Notes under the pieces: generated by a model | Databases searched by the model: none | What the model was told of the DNA's origin: nothing | Seen by the model: only the letters and a program-made list of their open reading frames with translations | Position numbers and translations under genes: made by a program | In this document: positions 52,670-63,200 of the stretch, in pieces | Position numbering within the stretch: the first letter of the stretch is position 1 | Layout: each line of letters begins with the position of its first letter | Assembly (NCBI RefSeq): GCF_900141775.1 | Contig: NZ_FSRI01000001.1 | Span: 900,251 to 964,250, forward strand | DNA length: 64,000 nucleotides | Reading direction: 5' to 3' | Origin: Salinivibrio sp. ES.052 | GTDB lineage: Bacteria; Pseudomonadota; Gammaproteobacteria; Enterobacterales; Vibrionaceae

Positions 52670-54688
52670 ATGTTTTGTCGACGCCGCGTTTCGGCTATCG
52701 CTGTCAGCTTAATGCTGGCAGCGTCTGCCCAGGCCGTAGAAGCCGATTTTCAACTCAGTGAGTTGCCCTCGCTCTCTGCTGAACCTCAACACAAAACCGC
52801 TTCCAAGCGAGTAACCTCACGCTTTACTCGGTCCCACTATAAGCAATTTTCACTCGACGATGCGTTTTCAGCGGCTATTTTTGAACGCTATATTGAAACG
52901 TTAGATTATAACCGTGTCTTTTTGACCCAAGACGATGTTGATACTTTGTCACGTTGGAAAACGCGCTTGGACGATCAACTGAAGTCTGGCGAGACAGACG
53001 CTGCTTATACGATCTATAACCGGGTGCTGAAAAAGCGTTTTGAACGTTATCAGTATGCACTGAACGTATTGGATAAGCCTTTCGATTTCTCCCGTGATGA
53101 GAGCATGGTGCTTGATCGTACCGAGCAACCATGGGCCGAGAATCAAGCAGAGTTGGATGCCATTTGGGATAAGCGGGTAAAAAATGACGCCTTGAACTTA
53201 CGCCTGACGGGCAAAGAAGACGATGAGATCCGAGAAACGCTCGGCAAGCGTTATAACAGCGCACTCAAACGCCTGACTCAAAGCCACAGCGAAGATGTAT
53301 TCCAAGTTTACATGAACGCGTTTGCGCGTCAGATTGATCCGCATACCAGTTATTTATCCCCACGCAATGCCGAACAGTTCCAATCGGAAATGAATTTGTC
53401 ATTGGAGGGGATTGGAGCGGTCTTACAGGTCAAAAACGAGTATACCGTGATCCGCTCGTTGGTGGCTGGTGGGCCGGCCTCCAAGTCCAAACAGCTTTCA
53501 CCGGGTGATCGTATCATCGGGGTCGGCCAAGAAGACGAAGCTATCGTTGATGTGATTGGCTGGCGCCTAGATGATGTCGTGGAGCTGATCAAGGGCCCGA
53601 AAGGGAGTAACGTCCAACTGAAAATATTGCCTGAGGGGGCGAACGCTAAAAGTTACAACGTCACGCTCACTCGCGATAAGATCCGCCTTGAAGATCGGGC
53701 GGTGAAATCAGACGTGATTAAGCGAGACGAAGATACCATTGGTGTACTGACTGTTCCCGGTTTTTATGTTGGTCTCGCGGACGACACCAAAAAAGAGCTC
53801 GCAAGCCTTAAGGCAAAGGGCGTCAGTGGCATTGTGGTCGATTTGCGAAATAACGGTGGAGGGGCATTGAGTGAGGCAACCGCGTTGAGTGGTTTGTTTA
53901 TCGATGAAGGCCCGATCGTGCAAGTGCGAGACAGTTATGGGCGTGTCAAGGTCAACAATGATAGCGATGGGAAACGCTATTACGATGGCCCGATGACGGT
54001 ATTAATCAATCGTTATAGCGCCTCGGCATCTGAAATTTTCGCGGCAGCGATGCAAGACTATAACCGTGCCGTAGTGATAGGTGAACAATCGTTTGGTAAA
54101 GGGACAGTGCAACAGCATCGCTCGCTTAACCATATTTATGATTTGTTCGATAAGCCATTAGGCTACGTCCAGTACACTATCCAAAAATTCTATCGGATCA
54201 GTGGCGGGAGTACCCAGAATAAAGGGGTTGTGCCCGACATTGCTTTTCCATCCCCTGTCTCGCCTGACGAAACGGGTGAGAGTATGGAAGACAATGCGCT
54301 ACCATGGGATCGCATTGCCAAAGCGGATTTTCAGCCGCGTTCTTTGCCAGCACCGCTGATCGAGACCTTAGGTCAACGTCATAAGGCAAGGATTGCAGAC
54401 GATCGCGAGTTTGGTTTCATTCGTCAAGATATTGACCGCTATCAGAAAGAAAAGGATGAAAACACCCTTTCTTTGAATGAAACAGTGCGCCGTAAACAAA
54501 TGGACGATGAAGATGAGGATCGTTTGGCGCGCTTAAATGTGCGTCAAGAAGCCATGGGAGAACCAACCTTTAAGTCATTAGACGACGTGCCTAAAGATTA
54601 TGAAGAGCCGGATGCTTACTTGGATGAAGCGGCCAGTATCACGCTAGATCTCGCCAGCCTGATGGCATCACGTGATGAGCTGAATTAA
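52670..54688 (+). CDS. prc: Carboxy-terminal processing protease Prc (Tsp)
   Basis: A 672-residue periplasmic serine protease (E. coli 682). A signal peptide covers residues 1-22 (ending AQA). A PDZ domain lies near 240-330 (GIGAVLQVKNEYTVIRSLV), and the S41 protease core follows with VVDLRNNGGGALSEA and the catalytic dyad S452 (in SASASE) and K477 (in GKGTVQ), the same residue numbers as in the E. coli precursor. It trims C-termini of periplasmic proteins, including a murein hydrolase controlled with NlpI. It follows proQ and has a strong terminator. Confidence 0.96.
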   Translation: MFCRRRVSAIAVSLMLAASAQAVEADFQLSELPSLSAEPQHKTASKRVTSRFTRSHYKQFSLDDAFSAAIFERYIETLDYNRVFLTQDDVDTLSRWKTRLDDQLKSGETDAAYTIYNRVLKKRFERYQYALNVLDKPFDFSRDESMVLDRTEQPWAENQAELDAIWDKRVKNDALNLRLTGKEDDEIRETLGKRYNSALKRLTQSHSEDVFQVYMNAFARQIDPHTSYLSPRNAEQFQSEMNLSLEGIGAVLQVKNEYTVIRSLVAGGPASKSKQLSPGDRIIGVGQEDEAIVDVIGWRLDDVVELIKGPKGSNVQLKILPEGANAKSYNVTLTRDKIRLEDRAVKSDVIKRDEDTIGVLTVPGFYVGLADDTKKELASLKAKGVSGIVVDLRNNGGGALSEATALSGLFIDEGPIVQVRDSYGRVKVNNDSDGKRYYDGPMTVLINRYSASASEIFAAAMQDYNRAVVIGEQSFGKGTVQQHRSLNHIYDLFDKPLGYVQYTIQKFYRISGGSTQNKGVVPDIAFPSPVSPDETGESMEDNALPWDRIAKADFQPRSLPAPLIETLGQRHKARIADDREFGFIRQDIDRYQKEKDENTLSLNETVRRKQMDDEDEDRLARLNVRQEAMGEPTFKSLDDVPKDYEEPDAYLDEAASITLDLASLMASRDELN

Positions 54689-54714
54689 CTGGCTAATATG
54701 ATGTGCTGAGATTG

Positions 54715-54742
54715 AAGCCTAGGTTTTTGCCTAGGCTTTTTT
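54715..54742 (+). terminator. Intrinsic terminator of proQ-prc
   Basis: A perfect 9-bp stem AAGCCTAGG/CCTAGGCTT followed by a T-run, about 27 bases after the prc stop. Confidence 0.9.
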
Positions 54743-54806
54743 GTAACTGAAAATGAGATCTAGGTCTAACCTTATTGGTAGGGTATCACCATCAGTGAGG
54801 GAAAGT

Positions 54807-55463
54807 ATGCGTTGCTTCTTTGGGATCATACTCACCATACTTGTTGTACTACCAGTGCATAGCGAGGACTTAGCGCGCTTTGATGTCCCTTTGCTTTTGG
54901 GCCAATGGTATTGGTTTAGTGAAGAAACTGATGCCACACCCAGCCATCCATATAAGGCGATTAACCTTTCATTCAATTCTCACTATGAGTTCCGTATCGA
55001 CATGCTACGTCGTGATGGTCAATTGGAAACCGCGGCAGGTCGATTCGCGGTGAATCAGCAAGTATTGCGGCTGTATAATGATAATGGCTCTGATCAGGTG
55101 CATGCGTATCAATTGAATCATTATCAGCTACAACTGCAAGATGCGATATTTACCAAGCTGCTTCCGGACGATCTCAGCGGTTTATGGCGTTCAAACAGTA
55201 TTGAAGGTGAAGATGTGAGCGAAGACGTAAACGGTGTCTCTCTTAAACTTCGGCCTGATTTCTTATTTGCAATGCAGGTTCGTGGCGATAATGGTCGCTC
55301 GGTGACGCATCGAGGTGTCTACCTCGTTGAAGGAGGGAACTTGATGTTGATTTATAAAGAGGGGCGCCATTCATCACAATATCAATTAGCCTCCGATACC
55401 CTACGTTTAACCAATGATGTGTTTGGGATGGAAGCGGTATTGCAGAGGCAAAGAAATGAATAG
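54807..55463 (+). CDS. Predicted periplasmic protein with two similar lobes
   Basis: A 218-residue protein I do not recognise. Residues 1-19 look like a signal peptide (hydrophobic FFGIILTILVVL, then PVHS-E). The mature part appears duplicated. Lobe 1 (about 30-117) runs LLGQWYWF, a strand with YEFRIDM, then GRFAVNQQVLRLYND and YQLQL. Lobe 2 (about 122-215) runs LSGLWRSN, a strand with FLFAMQV, then GVYLVEGGNLMLIYK and YQLASDTLRL. This W-start, all-beta layout recalls small lipocalin-like domains. The start is ATG 54807, with GAGGG about seven bases upstream; the frame opens at 54753. It lies between prc and pncB with its own terminator. Confidence 0.65.
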   Translation: MRCFFGIILTILVVLPVHSEDLARFDVPLLLGQWYWFSEETDATPSHPYKAINLSFNSHYEFRIDMLRRDGQLETAAGRFAVNQQVLRLYNDNGSDQVHAYQLNHYQLQLQDAIFTKLLPDDLSGLWRSNSIEGEDVSEDVNGVSLKLRPDFLFAMQVRGDNGRSVTHRGVYLVEGGNLMLIYKEGRHSSQYQLASDTLRLTNDVFGMEAVLQRQRNE

Positions 55464-55465
55464 AC

Positions 55466-55499
55466 AGTAAAAAGCCCGCCATAAAACGGGCTTTTTACT
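55466..55499. terminator. Terminator between the two-lobe gene and pncB
   Basis: A perfect 13-bp stem (AGTAAAAAGCCCG with CGGGCTTTTTACT) around an eight-base loop lies between convergent genes; A- and T-runs allow use in both directions. Confidence 0.88.
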
Positions 55500-55561
55500 G
55501 AATCGCGATTGGGTCTATCAGCCATATGACTCAAGCGTGACTCTTGCCCAAAAAAGCGGGC

Positions 55562-56734
55562 TTACTGTGACAGGTTAAAGGCCGCTTTAAGTGCTGATAG
55601 ATGCGCTTCGTCTTTACAAATCGCTTTGTTTGGTTCATCGGATATCTTTGCTACTGGCTTCCCCTGACAACTGGTTAACTTAATGACCACATTTAAGGTT
55701 TTTACATTAGGTAAATCGCAGGTCAATTGTGTACCGATCCCAAACGAGGTACGGGCTTTATCGGCAAAGTGTTGATAGATATGAATCGCCTTAGCCAATG
55801 TTAAGCTATCGGAAAATACCAGTGTTTTTTCTTTAGGATCAATATGGTGGTGGCGATAATGCGCAATGGCTTTCTCGCCCCAGGTAATCGGATCGCCGCT
55901 ATCGTGGCGTAGCCCCGTAAATGCGTGCGATAGCGATGCATTAAAATCATGTAAAAAGGCATCCATATTGATGCAGTCAGTTAAGGCCACCCCAAGGTTA
56001 TTAGGGTATTCCTTTAGCCACATCGTTAATGCCAGCTGTTGTGAGTCTGCAAGATCTCCAGCAAGTTGCTGGTGTGCTTGGAACCATTCATGTGCTTGTG
56101 TTCCCACAGGTATGAGCCCCAATTGTTTTGCTAACCAACAATTAGAGGTCCCTTTCAACGGAGGATATACGGCCTCTAAACGTGTGACTATCGCTTGGTG
56201 CACGTCACGAGAGAAACGCCGGCGAGTACCAAAATCAACTAAATGAAATCCGTCCGCATAACCGTCTGCAGGTAAATGAGCGAGCTTTTCATCGAGACGG
56301 GCTAAGGCATCATCCACAGTATGTTGCGGGTAGCAAGCTTGGTTTCGCAGCTCACAAATAATGGCAAGTAAGGGAACTTCCCAGAGGATCACTTCGCGCC
56401 ATGGCCCAGCAATATGGATTGCGAGTTGCCCTTCATCCTCTGATACCGTCACGTGTTCAGGGTTGAGCTGGAAGTGCGAAAGATAGGAGAGAAAATCAGC
56501 TTGATAAAGATCTAACGACGCGAGATAGTCAAGCTCATCCGCTTGAAAACGGAGAGTGCCCATATGAGTGATCTGCTCAATGATCTGTTCGCGAAGGTAC
56601 GAGAGATTTTCATCGCTACGACAATAAAAGTCCGCCGTGACGTGAACGTCTGAATAATGATGAAATACCGCCTGCTGCATATTGATCTTATAAGCATCAG
56701 TATCTAAAAGCGATGTGATGATCGGATTGTGCAT
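55562..56734 (-). CDS. pncB: Nicotinate phosphoribosyltransferase
   Basis: A 390-residue enzyme (E. coli PncB 400). It starts with [20 protein letters not shown], a family hallmark; [16 protein letters not shown] contains the histidine that is phosphorylated in the ATP-driven cycle, and [16 protein letters not shown] binds phosphoribosyl pyrophosphate. It converts nicotinate to nicotinate mononucleotide in NAD salvage. It is divergent from pepN, as in E. coli. I looked for a NadR box (TGTTTA-N6-TAAACA) upstream and found none that matches well. Confidence 0.95.
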   Translation of the reverse strand: MHNPIITSLLDTDAYKINMQQAVFHHYSDVHVTADFYCRSDENLSYLREQIIEQITHMGTLRFQADELDYLASLDLYQADFLSYLSHFQLNPEHVTVSEDEGQLAIHIAGPWREVILWEVPLLAIICELRNQACYPQHTVDDALARLDEKLAHLPADGYADGFHLVDFGTRRRFSRDVHQAIVTRLEAVYPPLKGTSNCWLAKQLGLIPVGTQAHEWFQAHQQLAGDLADSQQLALTMWLKEYPNNLGVALTDCINMDAFLHDFNASLSHAFTGLRHDSGDPITWGEKAIAHYRHHHIDPKEKTLVFSDSLTLAKAIHIYQHFADKARTSFGIGTQLTCDLPNVKTLNVVIKLTSCQGKPVAKISDEPNKAICKDEAHLSALKAAFNLSQ

Positions 56735-57097
56735 GCGTGAAGAACGCCTTACGGGTTACAAAACGAAATTGGCGTCATAGTACCGTAATTTTCGTAAAAT
56801 TTAACCGTCGTCACATTATATTTCAGAATGGATTGGCAGGCTTCGTTGACATTATGCCGCGTATTTAACCACCACGGTATGCTTTGAAAACAGCCAGACG
56901 ACGTTTTTAATGATTGACTTGGGGCTGGCTAACCAATCGGTGGCAGTTTGTTGAATGTAAACGCAAACATTTGATAACAAAATGTTAAACCTATAGTCAT
57001 CTTTGCTAAGCCGCGGTATGGTATGGCATGCAAATCGTCCCTTGGACGAATGAATACAGTTTGTTGGCTGAGGTACACCCGATAAAAAGGAAATAAC
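56735..57097. other. 363-base intergenic region between pncB and pepN
   Basis: No coding frame with support is present; a 129-codon antisense frame overlaps pepN and is judged spurious. The clearest structure is the inverted repeat listed at 56966-56986. Promoters for the two divergent genes must lie here, but none is convincing by eye. Confidence 0.45.
56966..56986. repeat. 7-bp perfect inverted repeat upstream of pepN
   Basis: AACATTT and AAATGTT separated by seven bases, in an AT-rich stretch about 110 bases before the pepN start; a possible operator. Confidence 0.4.
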
Positions 57098-59707
57098 ATG
57101 TCTCAACAACCCACCGCCAAATACCGTAATGATTACCGAGCACCGGATTTTACCATCACGGACATTAATCTTGAGTTTAATCTTGATCCGAACAATACCC
57201 TTGTCACCGCAGTAAGCCAGGTAAAGCGTCTGAATGAGCAAGCGACGGAACTGGTTTTAGATGGCGATGACCTTACCTTGGTACGCCTCGATATTAATGG
57301 TGACCCTTGGACTGCATATAGTGAAGAACCGGGTAAATTAATTATCCGTGATGTGCCTGCCGCGTTTACCTTGACCATTCAAACGCAACTAGATCCGGAA
57401 AACAACACGGCACTAGAAGGCTTATATATTTCTGGGGGGGCGTATTGTACCCAGTGTGAAGCGGAAGGATTCCGCCGAATCACCTATTATCTTGACCGTC
57501 CTGATGTACTCGCACGTTTCACGACGAAGGTAATTGCCGATAAAGCACAGTATCCATACTTGCTCAGCAATGGGAATAAAATTGCCTCAGGCGAGCTTGG
57601 TGAAGGCCGTCATTGGGTCGAGTGGCATGACCCTTATGCCAAGCCGAGCTATTTGTTTGCCTTAGTGGGCGGTGACTTTGATGTATTGCGTGATACCTTT
57701 GTAACGCGCTCAGGTCGCGATGTGGCGTTAGAAATCTTTGTTGATAAAGGCAACTTAGATCGTGCCGATCATGCAATGGTATCGCTTAAAAATGCGATGA
57801 AATGGGACGAAACCCGTTTCGGCCTGGAATACGATCTGGATATTTATATGATCGTTGCCGTCGACTTTTTCAATATGGGTGCCATGGAGAATAAAGGTCT
57901 CAATATCTTTAACTCCAAATATGTACTGGCCAACTCTGACACTGCGACTGACACCGATTATCTTGGTATTGAGGCGGTGATTGGGCATGAGTACTTCCAT
58001 AACTGGACCGGGAACCGTGTGACATGTCGTGATTGGTTTCAGCTTAGTCTCAAAGAGGGCTTGACGGTATTCCGTGATCAAGAATTTTCTTCTGACTTAG
58101 GGTCACGTTCAGTTAACCGGATCAGCAATGCGCGCATCATGCGCGGCCCACAATTTGCTGAAGACGCCAGCCCGATGTCGCATCCGATCCGCCCAGAAAA
58201 AGTGATTGAGATGAATAACTTTTACACCCTGACTGTGTATGAAAAGGGCAGTGAAGTGATTCGCATGATGCACACTATTCTTGGGGAGTCGGTTTTCCAG
58301 AAAGGCGTGACGCTTTACCTTGAGCGTCATGATGGCACCGCCTCGACATGTGATGATTTTGTGCAAGCGATGGAAGATGCGTCGGATATCGATTTGACTC
58401 AATTCCGCCGCTGGTACAGCCAATCAGGCACGCCCGTGCTGACAGTGTCTTCTACGTATGATGCGGCCACTAAGCAACTTGCGCTCCATGTGGCGCAACA
58501 CACTCCTGCGACCGCTGATCAGGAAGAGAAAGCGCCGCTTTATATTCCACTTGATATCGAAATGTATCGCCATGACGGCAGTGTTATTGAGTTACAGCGT
58601 CACGAAAAGCCCGTGTCGAATGTATTGGCAGTGACGGAAGCAGAACAAACCTACATCTTTGATGGGGTTGATGAGCAGCCCGTCTTATCACTGTTACGCG
58701 AGTTTTCTGCGCCTGTGAAGCTTGAGTATGATTATCAAGACGATGAACTGGCCTTTTTACTGCAACACGCGCGTAACGACTTTGCCCGTTGGGATGCAGG
58801 CCAGAGTCTACTGGCCAAGCATATTAAAGCGAACGTCGCACGGGTACAAAACGAACAGCCCATTGATGTCCCCTTGCCGGTGATTGACGCATTTCGTGGT
58901 GTACTACTCAGTGACAATACCGATCCGGCACTGATTGCTGAAATACTAAACTTGCCCTCTGAAACCGAAGTGGCGGGCTGGTTTGAGACCGTCGACGTGG
59001 ACGCGATTCATCAAGTCATGTCGGCGTTTAAACAGCAGTTTGCCGATCATATGAAGGATGAGTGTGAAACTGTGTATCGTCGATATGCTCAACCTGATTA
59101 TCAAATCACTCATAAAGCTATCGGTGAGCGCGCGCTGCGAAATGCGTGTTTGAGTTATTTGGCCCATACTGAAAATGGTAACACTCATGTTGAACGGCAT
59201 TATCATGAGGCTAATAACATGACCGACACTATGGCTGCACTGAATGCCGCAAACACGGCACAGTTACCATGTCGTGAGCCACTTATGAAAGACTTCAGTG
59301 ATAAGTGGGAGCATGACGGCTTGGTGATGGATAAGTGGTTTATGCTGCAAGGGGCGAATCCGGCTGATAATGCGCTAGAGGAAGTAAAAGCACAGATGTC
59401 ACACCCGGCCTTTACGTTAAAGAACCCGAACCGGATACGCAGTTTGATTGGTGCCTTTTGTAACCGAAACCCTGCACGTTTTCACGCTGTAGATGGTGCG
59501 GGTTATCGCTTCTTAAAAGAGATCTTGGTGACGTTAAACCAATCGAACCCGCAAGTGGCATCGCGTTTGATCGACCCTATGTTGAAGCTGGCGTACTACG
59601 ATCAGGATCGCCAGCAACAAATGCGTCACGTGCTGCAAGAGTTGGCAGATATGGATAACTTGGCCAACGATTTGTATGAAAAAGTGGAGAAAACACTTGA
59701 GCAGTAA
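57098..59707 (+). CDS. pepN: Aminopeptidase N
   Basis: An 869-residue M1 metallopeptidase (E. coli PepN 870). The exopeptidase motif GAMENKGL lies near residue 264, and the zinc-binding HEYFH is at 297-301 with the third ligand Glu about 19 residues later (LKEGLTVF), the same numbering as E. coli. It removes N-terminal residues from peptides and is the main cytoplasmic aminopeptidase in peptide recycling. AAGGA lies seven to eight bases before the start. It diverges from pncB as in E. coli and is followed by a terminator. Confidence 0.97.
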   Translation: MSQQPTAKYRNDYRAPDFTITDINLEFNLDPNNTLVTAVSQVKRLNEQATELVLDGDDLTLVRLDINGDPWTAYSEEPGKLIIRDVPAAFTLTIQTQLDPENNTALEGLYISGGAYCTQCEAEGFRRITYYLDRPDVLARFTTKVIADKAQYPYLLSNGNKIASGELGEGRHWVEWHDPYAKPSYLFALVGGDFDVLRDTFVTRSGRDVALEIFVDKGNLDRADHAMVSLKNAMKWDETRFGLEYDLDIYMIVAVDFFNMGAMENKGLNIFNSKYVLANSDTATDTDYLGIEAVIGHEYFHNWTGNRVTCRDWFQLSLKEGLTVFRDQEFSSDLGSRSVNRISNARIMRGPQFAEDASPMSHPIRPEKVIEMNNFYTLTVYEKGSEVIRMMHTILGESVFQKGVTLYLERHDGTASTCDDFVQAMEDASDIDLTQFRRWYSQSGTPVLTVSSTYDAATKQLALHVAQHTPATADQEEKAPLYIPLDIEMYRHDGSVIELQRHEKPVSNVLAVTEAEQTYIFDGVDEQPVLSLLREFSAPVKLEYDYQDDELAFLLQHARNDFARWDAGQSLLAKHIKANVARVQNEQPIDVPLPVIDAFRGVLLSDNTDPALIAEILNLPSETEVAGWFETVDVDAIHQVMSAFKQQFADHMKDECETVYRRYAQPDYQITHKAIGERALRNACLSYLAHTENGNTHVERHYHEANNMTDTMAALNAANTAQLPCREPLMKDFSDKWEHDGLVMDKWFMLQGANPADNALEEVKAQMSHPAFTLKNPNRIRSLIGAFCNRNPARFHAVDGAGYRFLKEILVTLNQSNPQVASRLIDPMLKLAYYDQDRQQQMRHVLQELADMDNLANDLYEKVEKTLEQ

Positions 59708-59750
59708 CCCATAATCTGGGGTAAGATCAACGCTATCAAGTAAATGGATC

Positions 59751-59777
59751 AAGCCGTCCTGGTTGGGCGGCTTTTTT
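59751..59777 (+). terminator. Intrinsic terminator of pepN
   Basis: A 9-bp stem AAGCCGTCC/GGGCGGCTT (one G-T pair) with a five-base loop and six T, about 44 bases after the pepN stop. Confidence 0.88.
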
Positions 59778-59795
59778 AGCGGGTGTAAGTTGGCC

Positions 59796-60014
59796 ATGGA
59801 GTACTTTTTTAGCGTTTATATCGCTTATTCCGAATATCAGCACTATTACAGTGGTGCGGCTGCCAACGTTGTGGTCATGACTGACCAAGGGCTTCGTCTT
59901 CAGATCCCGGCATCTCGCTTTCGGCCTTTTCTTTCTCAGCTAGGGATAAGAGGGCGTTTTAAACTCACCACAGATACCCACCATCGATTCCAATCTTTAA
60001 TGCGGGTTGCCTAG
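59796..60014 (+). CDS. DUF2835 family small protein
   Basis: A 72-residue protein starting MEYFFSVYIAYSEYQHYYSG, with VVVMTDQGLRLQIPASRFRP and GIRGRFKLTTD, which match DUF2835, a short family found next to pepN-like genes in many gammaproteobacteria. It is probably cytoplasmic; function is unknown. I start at ATG 59796, within 20 bases of the pepN terminator, which gives the usual family N-terminus; the upstream open frame (from 59763) runs through the terminator. The gene has no strong ribosome binding site. Confidence 0.8.
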   Translation: MEYFFSVYIAYSEYQHYYSGAAANVVVMTDQGLRLQIPASRFRPFLSQLGIRGRFKLTTDTHHRFQSLMRVA

Positions 60015-60162
60015 TTGCTTATAGGCAATGTGCTTCGCCCATTCATCGATTAAATAGCCACACCAGTCACATTCTGGCGAAATTCGCGTAAATCCAGCCG
60101 TTTACCTATAACGTTTTTATGAGCCAAGCCTTACACTAGGCAGTACGTTTGTTAACGTAATG

Positions 60163-60190
60163 TTTACCTCTGAATACTCACAACGATAAT
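60163..60190 (+). promoter_or_regulatory. Predicted promoter of the glutamate dehydrogenase gene
   Basis: TTTACC and GATAAT are separated by 16 bases. The start site would be near 60197, about 20 bases before the start codon, leaving room for the GGAG ribosome binding site at 60207-60210. Confidence 0.45.
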
Positions 60191-60217
60191 GTTCTAAAAG
60201 GACAACGGAGCTCCAGA

Positions 60218-63200
60218 ATGACCTCGCGTGACCCTATAGTACCTGTGTTACTTGAGAAAGTTTATCAACTGATTGCAGATAAGCTTGATGATACTCAACA
60301 ACCACTTGTCGATGCGTTAGCCAAAAGGATATTGGGTCAAATTTCTGATGATGATTTGCAGGAACGCAATGAGTCAGATCTCTACGGTGCGGTAATGAGT
60401 TTATGGCACCATCTCAACACATTTGAACAAGATAAAGTGTTTGTTAAAGTCTTTAATCCTAGCCTGAGTGGTAATGGATGGCAGTCGACCCATACGATTG
60501 TCGAGATCTTAGCGCCAGATGCTCCTTTCCTCGTGGATTCTGTTCGCATGGCCCTTAATCGCTTGGGGATCACCACACACCTCATGCTTAATAGCCCCAT
60601 CAAAGCACAGAAAAACGACCAAGGTGCTATGGTGGAAATTGGCGGTGAAAATGGCCAGTTCCAAAGTACCTTCCATATTGAAATCGACAAGATGTCGAAT
60701 GACTCTGAGATGGCGGATCTAGAGGCTGAGCTGTCTGAAACGCTGACCGATGTCGTAATGGTCGTTAACGATTGGAAACCGATGCGTGAGCAAATGCTTG
60801 AGCTGGTGGCATCGCTGAAAGACACCCAGTTACCGATTGACGATGAGCGTCGCCAGGAAGCCATTGAATTTCTTAGCTGGATCACAGACAACAACTTTAC
60901 CTTTATGGGCTACAAGTGCTTTGACTTGGTCCCCGTCGAAGGGGATTACGAGCTGAGAGCAAACAGTGATTGCGATGCGCTCGGCTTAGCGAAGAAACAC
61001 AAGTCACCGACTGTATTACGTTTGTCAGAAATGCCAGAATCAGCCCGCGCTGAAGCGCTAAAAAAAGAGCTGTTAGTGCTGACCAAAAGTAACGCAAAAT
61101 CCCGTGTGCATCGTCCTGCTTATGTGGATTACATAGGGATCAAAAAGTTTGATGCGCAGGGCAATGTGATTGGTGAGCACCGTTTTACAGGGCTGTATGC
61201 CTCGTCGGCGTATAACCAATCGACTGCAAGCATCCCGGTACTGCGTAACAAAGTGCGTCGTATTTTGGATAACAGTGGTTTTTACCGTGAGTCTCACTCA
61301 TGGAAAGCTCTGGCGAATATTTTAGAAAACTATCCACGTGATGAACTGTTCCAAGCCACAGAAGAAGAAATGCGTGATGTTGGAATGGGCGTGGTGCAGA
61401 TGCAAGATCGTGACATGCTGCGCGTGTTTGTTCGTCGCGATCCGTTTGGGCGCTTTTTCTCGTGCATGGTATACATCACTCGAGAACGCTATAACACCGA
61501 GTTCCGTCGTCAAACCCAGCGTATTCTGCAGCAATACTTTGGTTCAGATAAGACGGTTGAATTTACCACTTTCTTCTCGGAAAGCCCGCTTGCGCGTACG
61601 CACTACATTGTCCGAGTTGAGAATAACAACTTCGATATTGATGTGAAAAAAATCGAACATAACCTGACTGAAGCCGCATCCTCATGGGATGATCGTCTGC
61701 AAGAAGCGGTGATTGCAAACTTTGGTGAAAACCGAGGGACGCCTATTGCCAAGCGTTATTTGCGTGCATTTCCTCGTTCGTACAAAGAAGCCATGTTACC
61801 AGGATCTGCCGTGGCTGATATTGAGCGACTCGAAGGGCTCAGTGATGATAACAAGCTAGATATGCTGTTATATCGCCCACAAGAGGTTAGCCACCAATCG
61901 AATGCCATTAGCCTAAAATTGTTCCAAAAAGGTGAGCCCATTCATCTGTCTGATGTCATGCCTATGCTGGAAAATCTCGGGCTAAGAGTGATTGGCGAGT
62001 CACCGTATGAAGTAGAAACGAGTCAAGGTGATGTTTACTGGATCCTCGATTTCTCAATGTTGCATAGCGCAGGCACTGCGTTTGATCTTGGGAATGCACG
62101 TGATCGCTTTCAACATGCTTTTGCTGATATTTGGCATGGCCGCCTTGATAGTGATGGCTTTAATCGGCTGGTACTGAACGCGGGTCTTTCGGGGAGAGAA
62201 GTTACTATATTACGTGCTTACGCCCGCTATATGCGCCAAATTGGCTTCCCGTTTAGCCAAACATATATCGAAGAGACGCTGGCCTCGCATCCGCATTTAG
62301 CGGGTGTCTTGATCACGCTCTTTAATACGCGTTTCGATCCTGCGGGCAAGCGGACTCAACGTGCACAAGATGCCATCATTAACGACATTGAAGAAGCGCT
62401 GGATAATGTCGAGAGCTTAGATGATGACCGAATCATCCGCCGTTATATGGAAATCATTCTTGCGACTACGCGAACTAACTTCTTCCAAAAAGATCCGGAT
62501 AACGATCAAGACAAGCCTTACTTGTCATTAAAACTGCAAGCGTCTGATATTCCAGATATGCCCAAACCGGTTCCGGCATTCGAAATCTTTGTTTATTCGC
62601 CAGATGTTGAAGGGGTCCACTTACGTGGCGGAAAAGTCGCGCGTGGTGGACTGCGTTGGTCAGATCGTCAAGAAGATTTCCGAACGGAGGTGCTTGGCCT
62701 GGTTAAAGCGCAGCAGGTAAAAAACACGGTGATTGTTCCGGTTGGAGCCAAAGGTGGGTTTGTCTGTAAGCGTCAGTATCAATTGTCAGGTCGGGATGCT
62801 ATTTTTGCAGAAGGCAAGCGCTGCTACCGTCTCTTTATTCAAGGGCTGCTCGATATTACCGATAACATTGTTGAGGGGACACTGACCCCGCCGCAACACG
62901 TGGTACGTCACGATGAAGACGATGCTTACTTGGTGGTCGCCGCGGACAAGGGTACCGCTACCTTCTCCGATCTGGCGAACAGTGTCTCAGCACAATACAA
63001 CTTCTGGTTAGGCGATGCCTTTGCCTCGGGTGGTTCTAATGGCTATGACCACAAAAAAATGGGGATCACCGCTGCGGGGGGATGGGAGTCCGTTAAACGC
63101 CACTTTCGTGAAGTGGATATTGATTGCCAAACCACTGACTTCACCTGTGTGGGTATTGGCGATATGGGGGGCGACGTATTTGGCAACGGCATGCTGCTAT

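Noticed and set aside
56852-57241. 129-codon minus-strand ORF across the pncB-pepN gap
   Set aside because: Overlaps the pepN start region, lacks a ribosome binding site and shows no domain.
60382-60894. 170-codon antisense ORF in the glutamate dehydrogenase gene
   Set aside because: The plus strand here is an uninterrupted 1261-codon dehydrogenase frame; the antisense frame is Ser-rich shadow coding.
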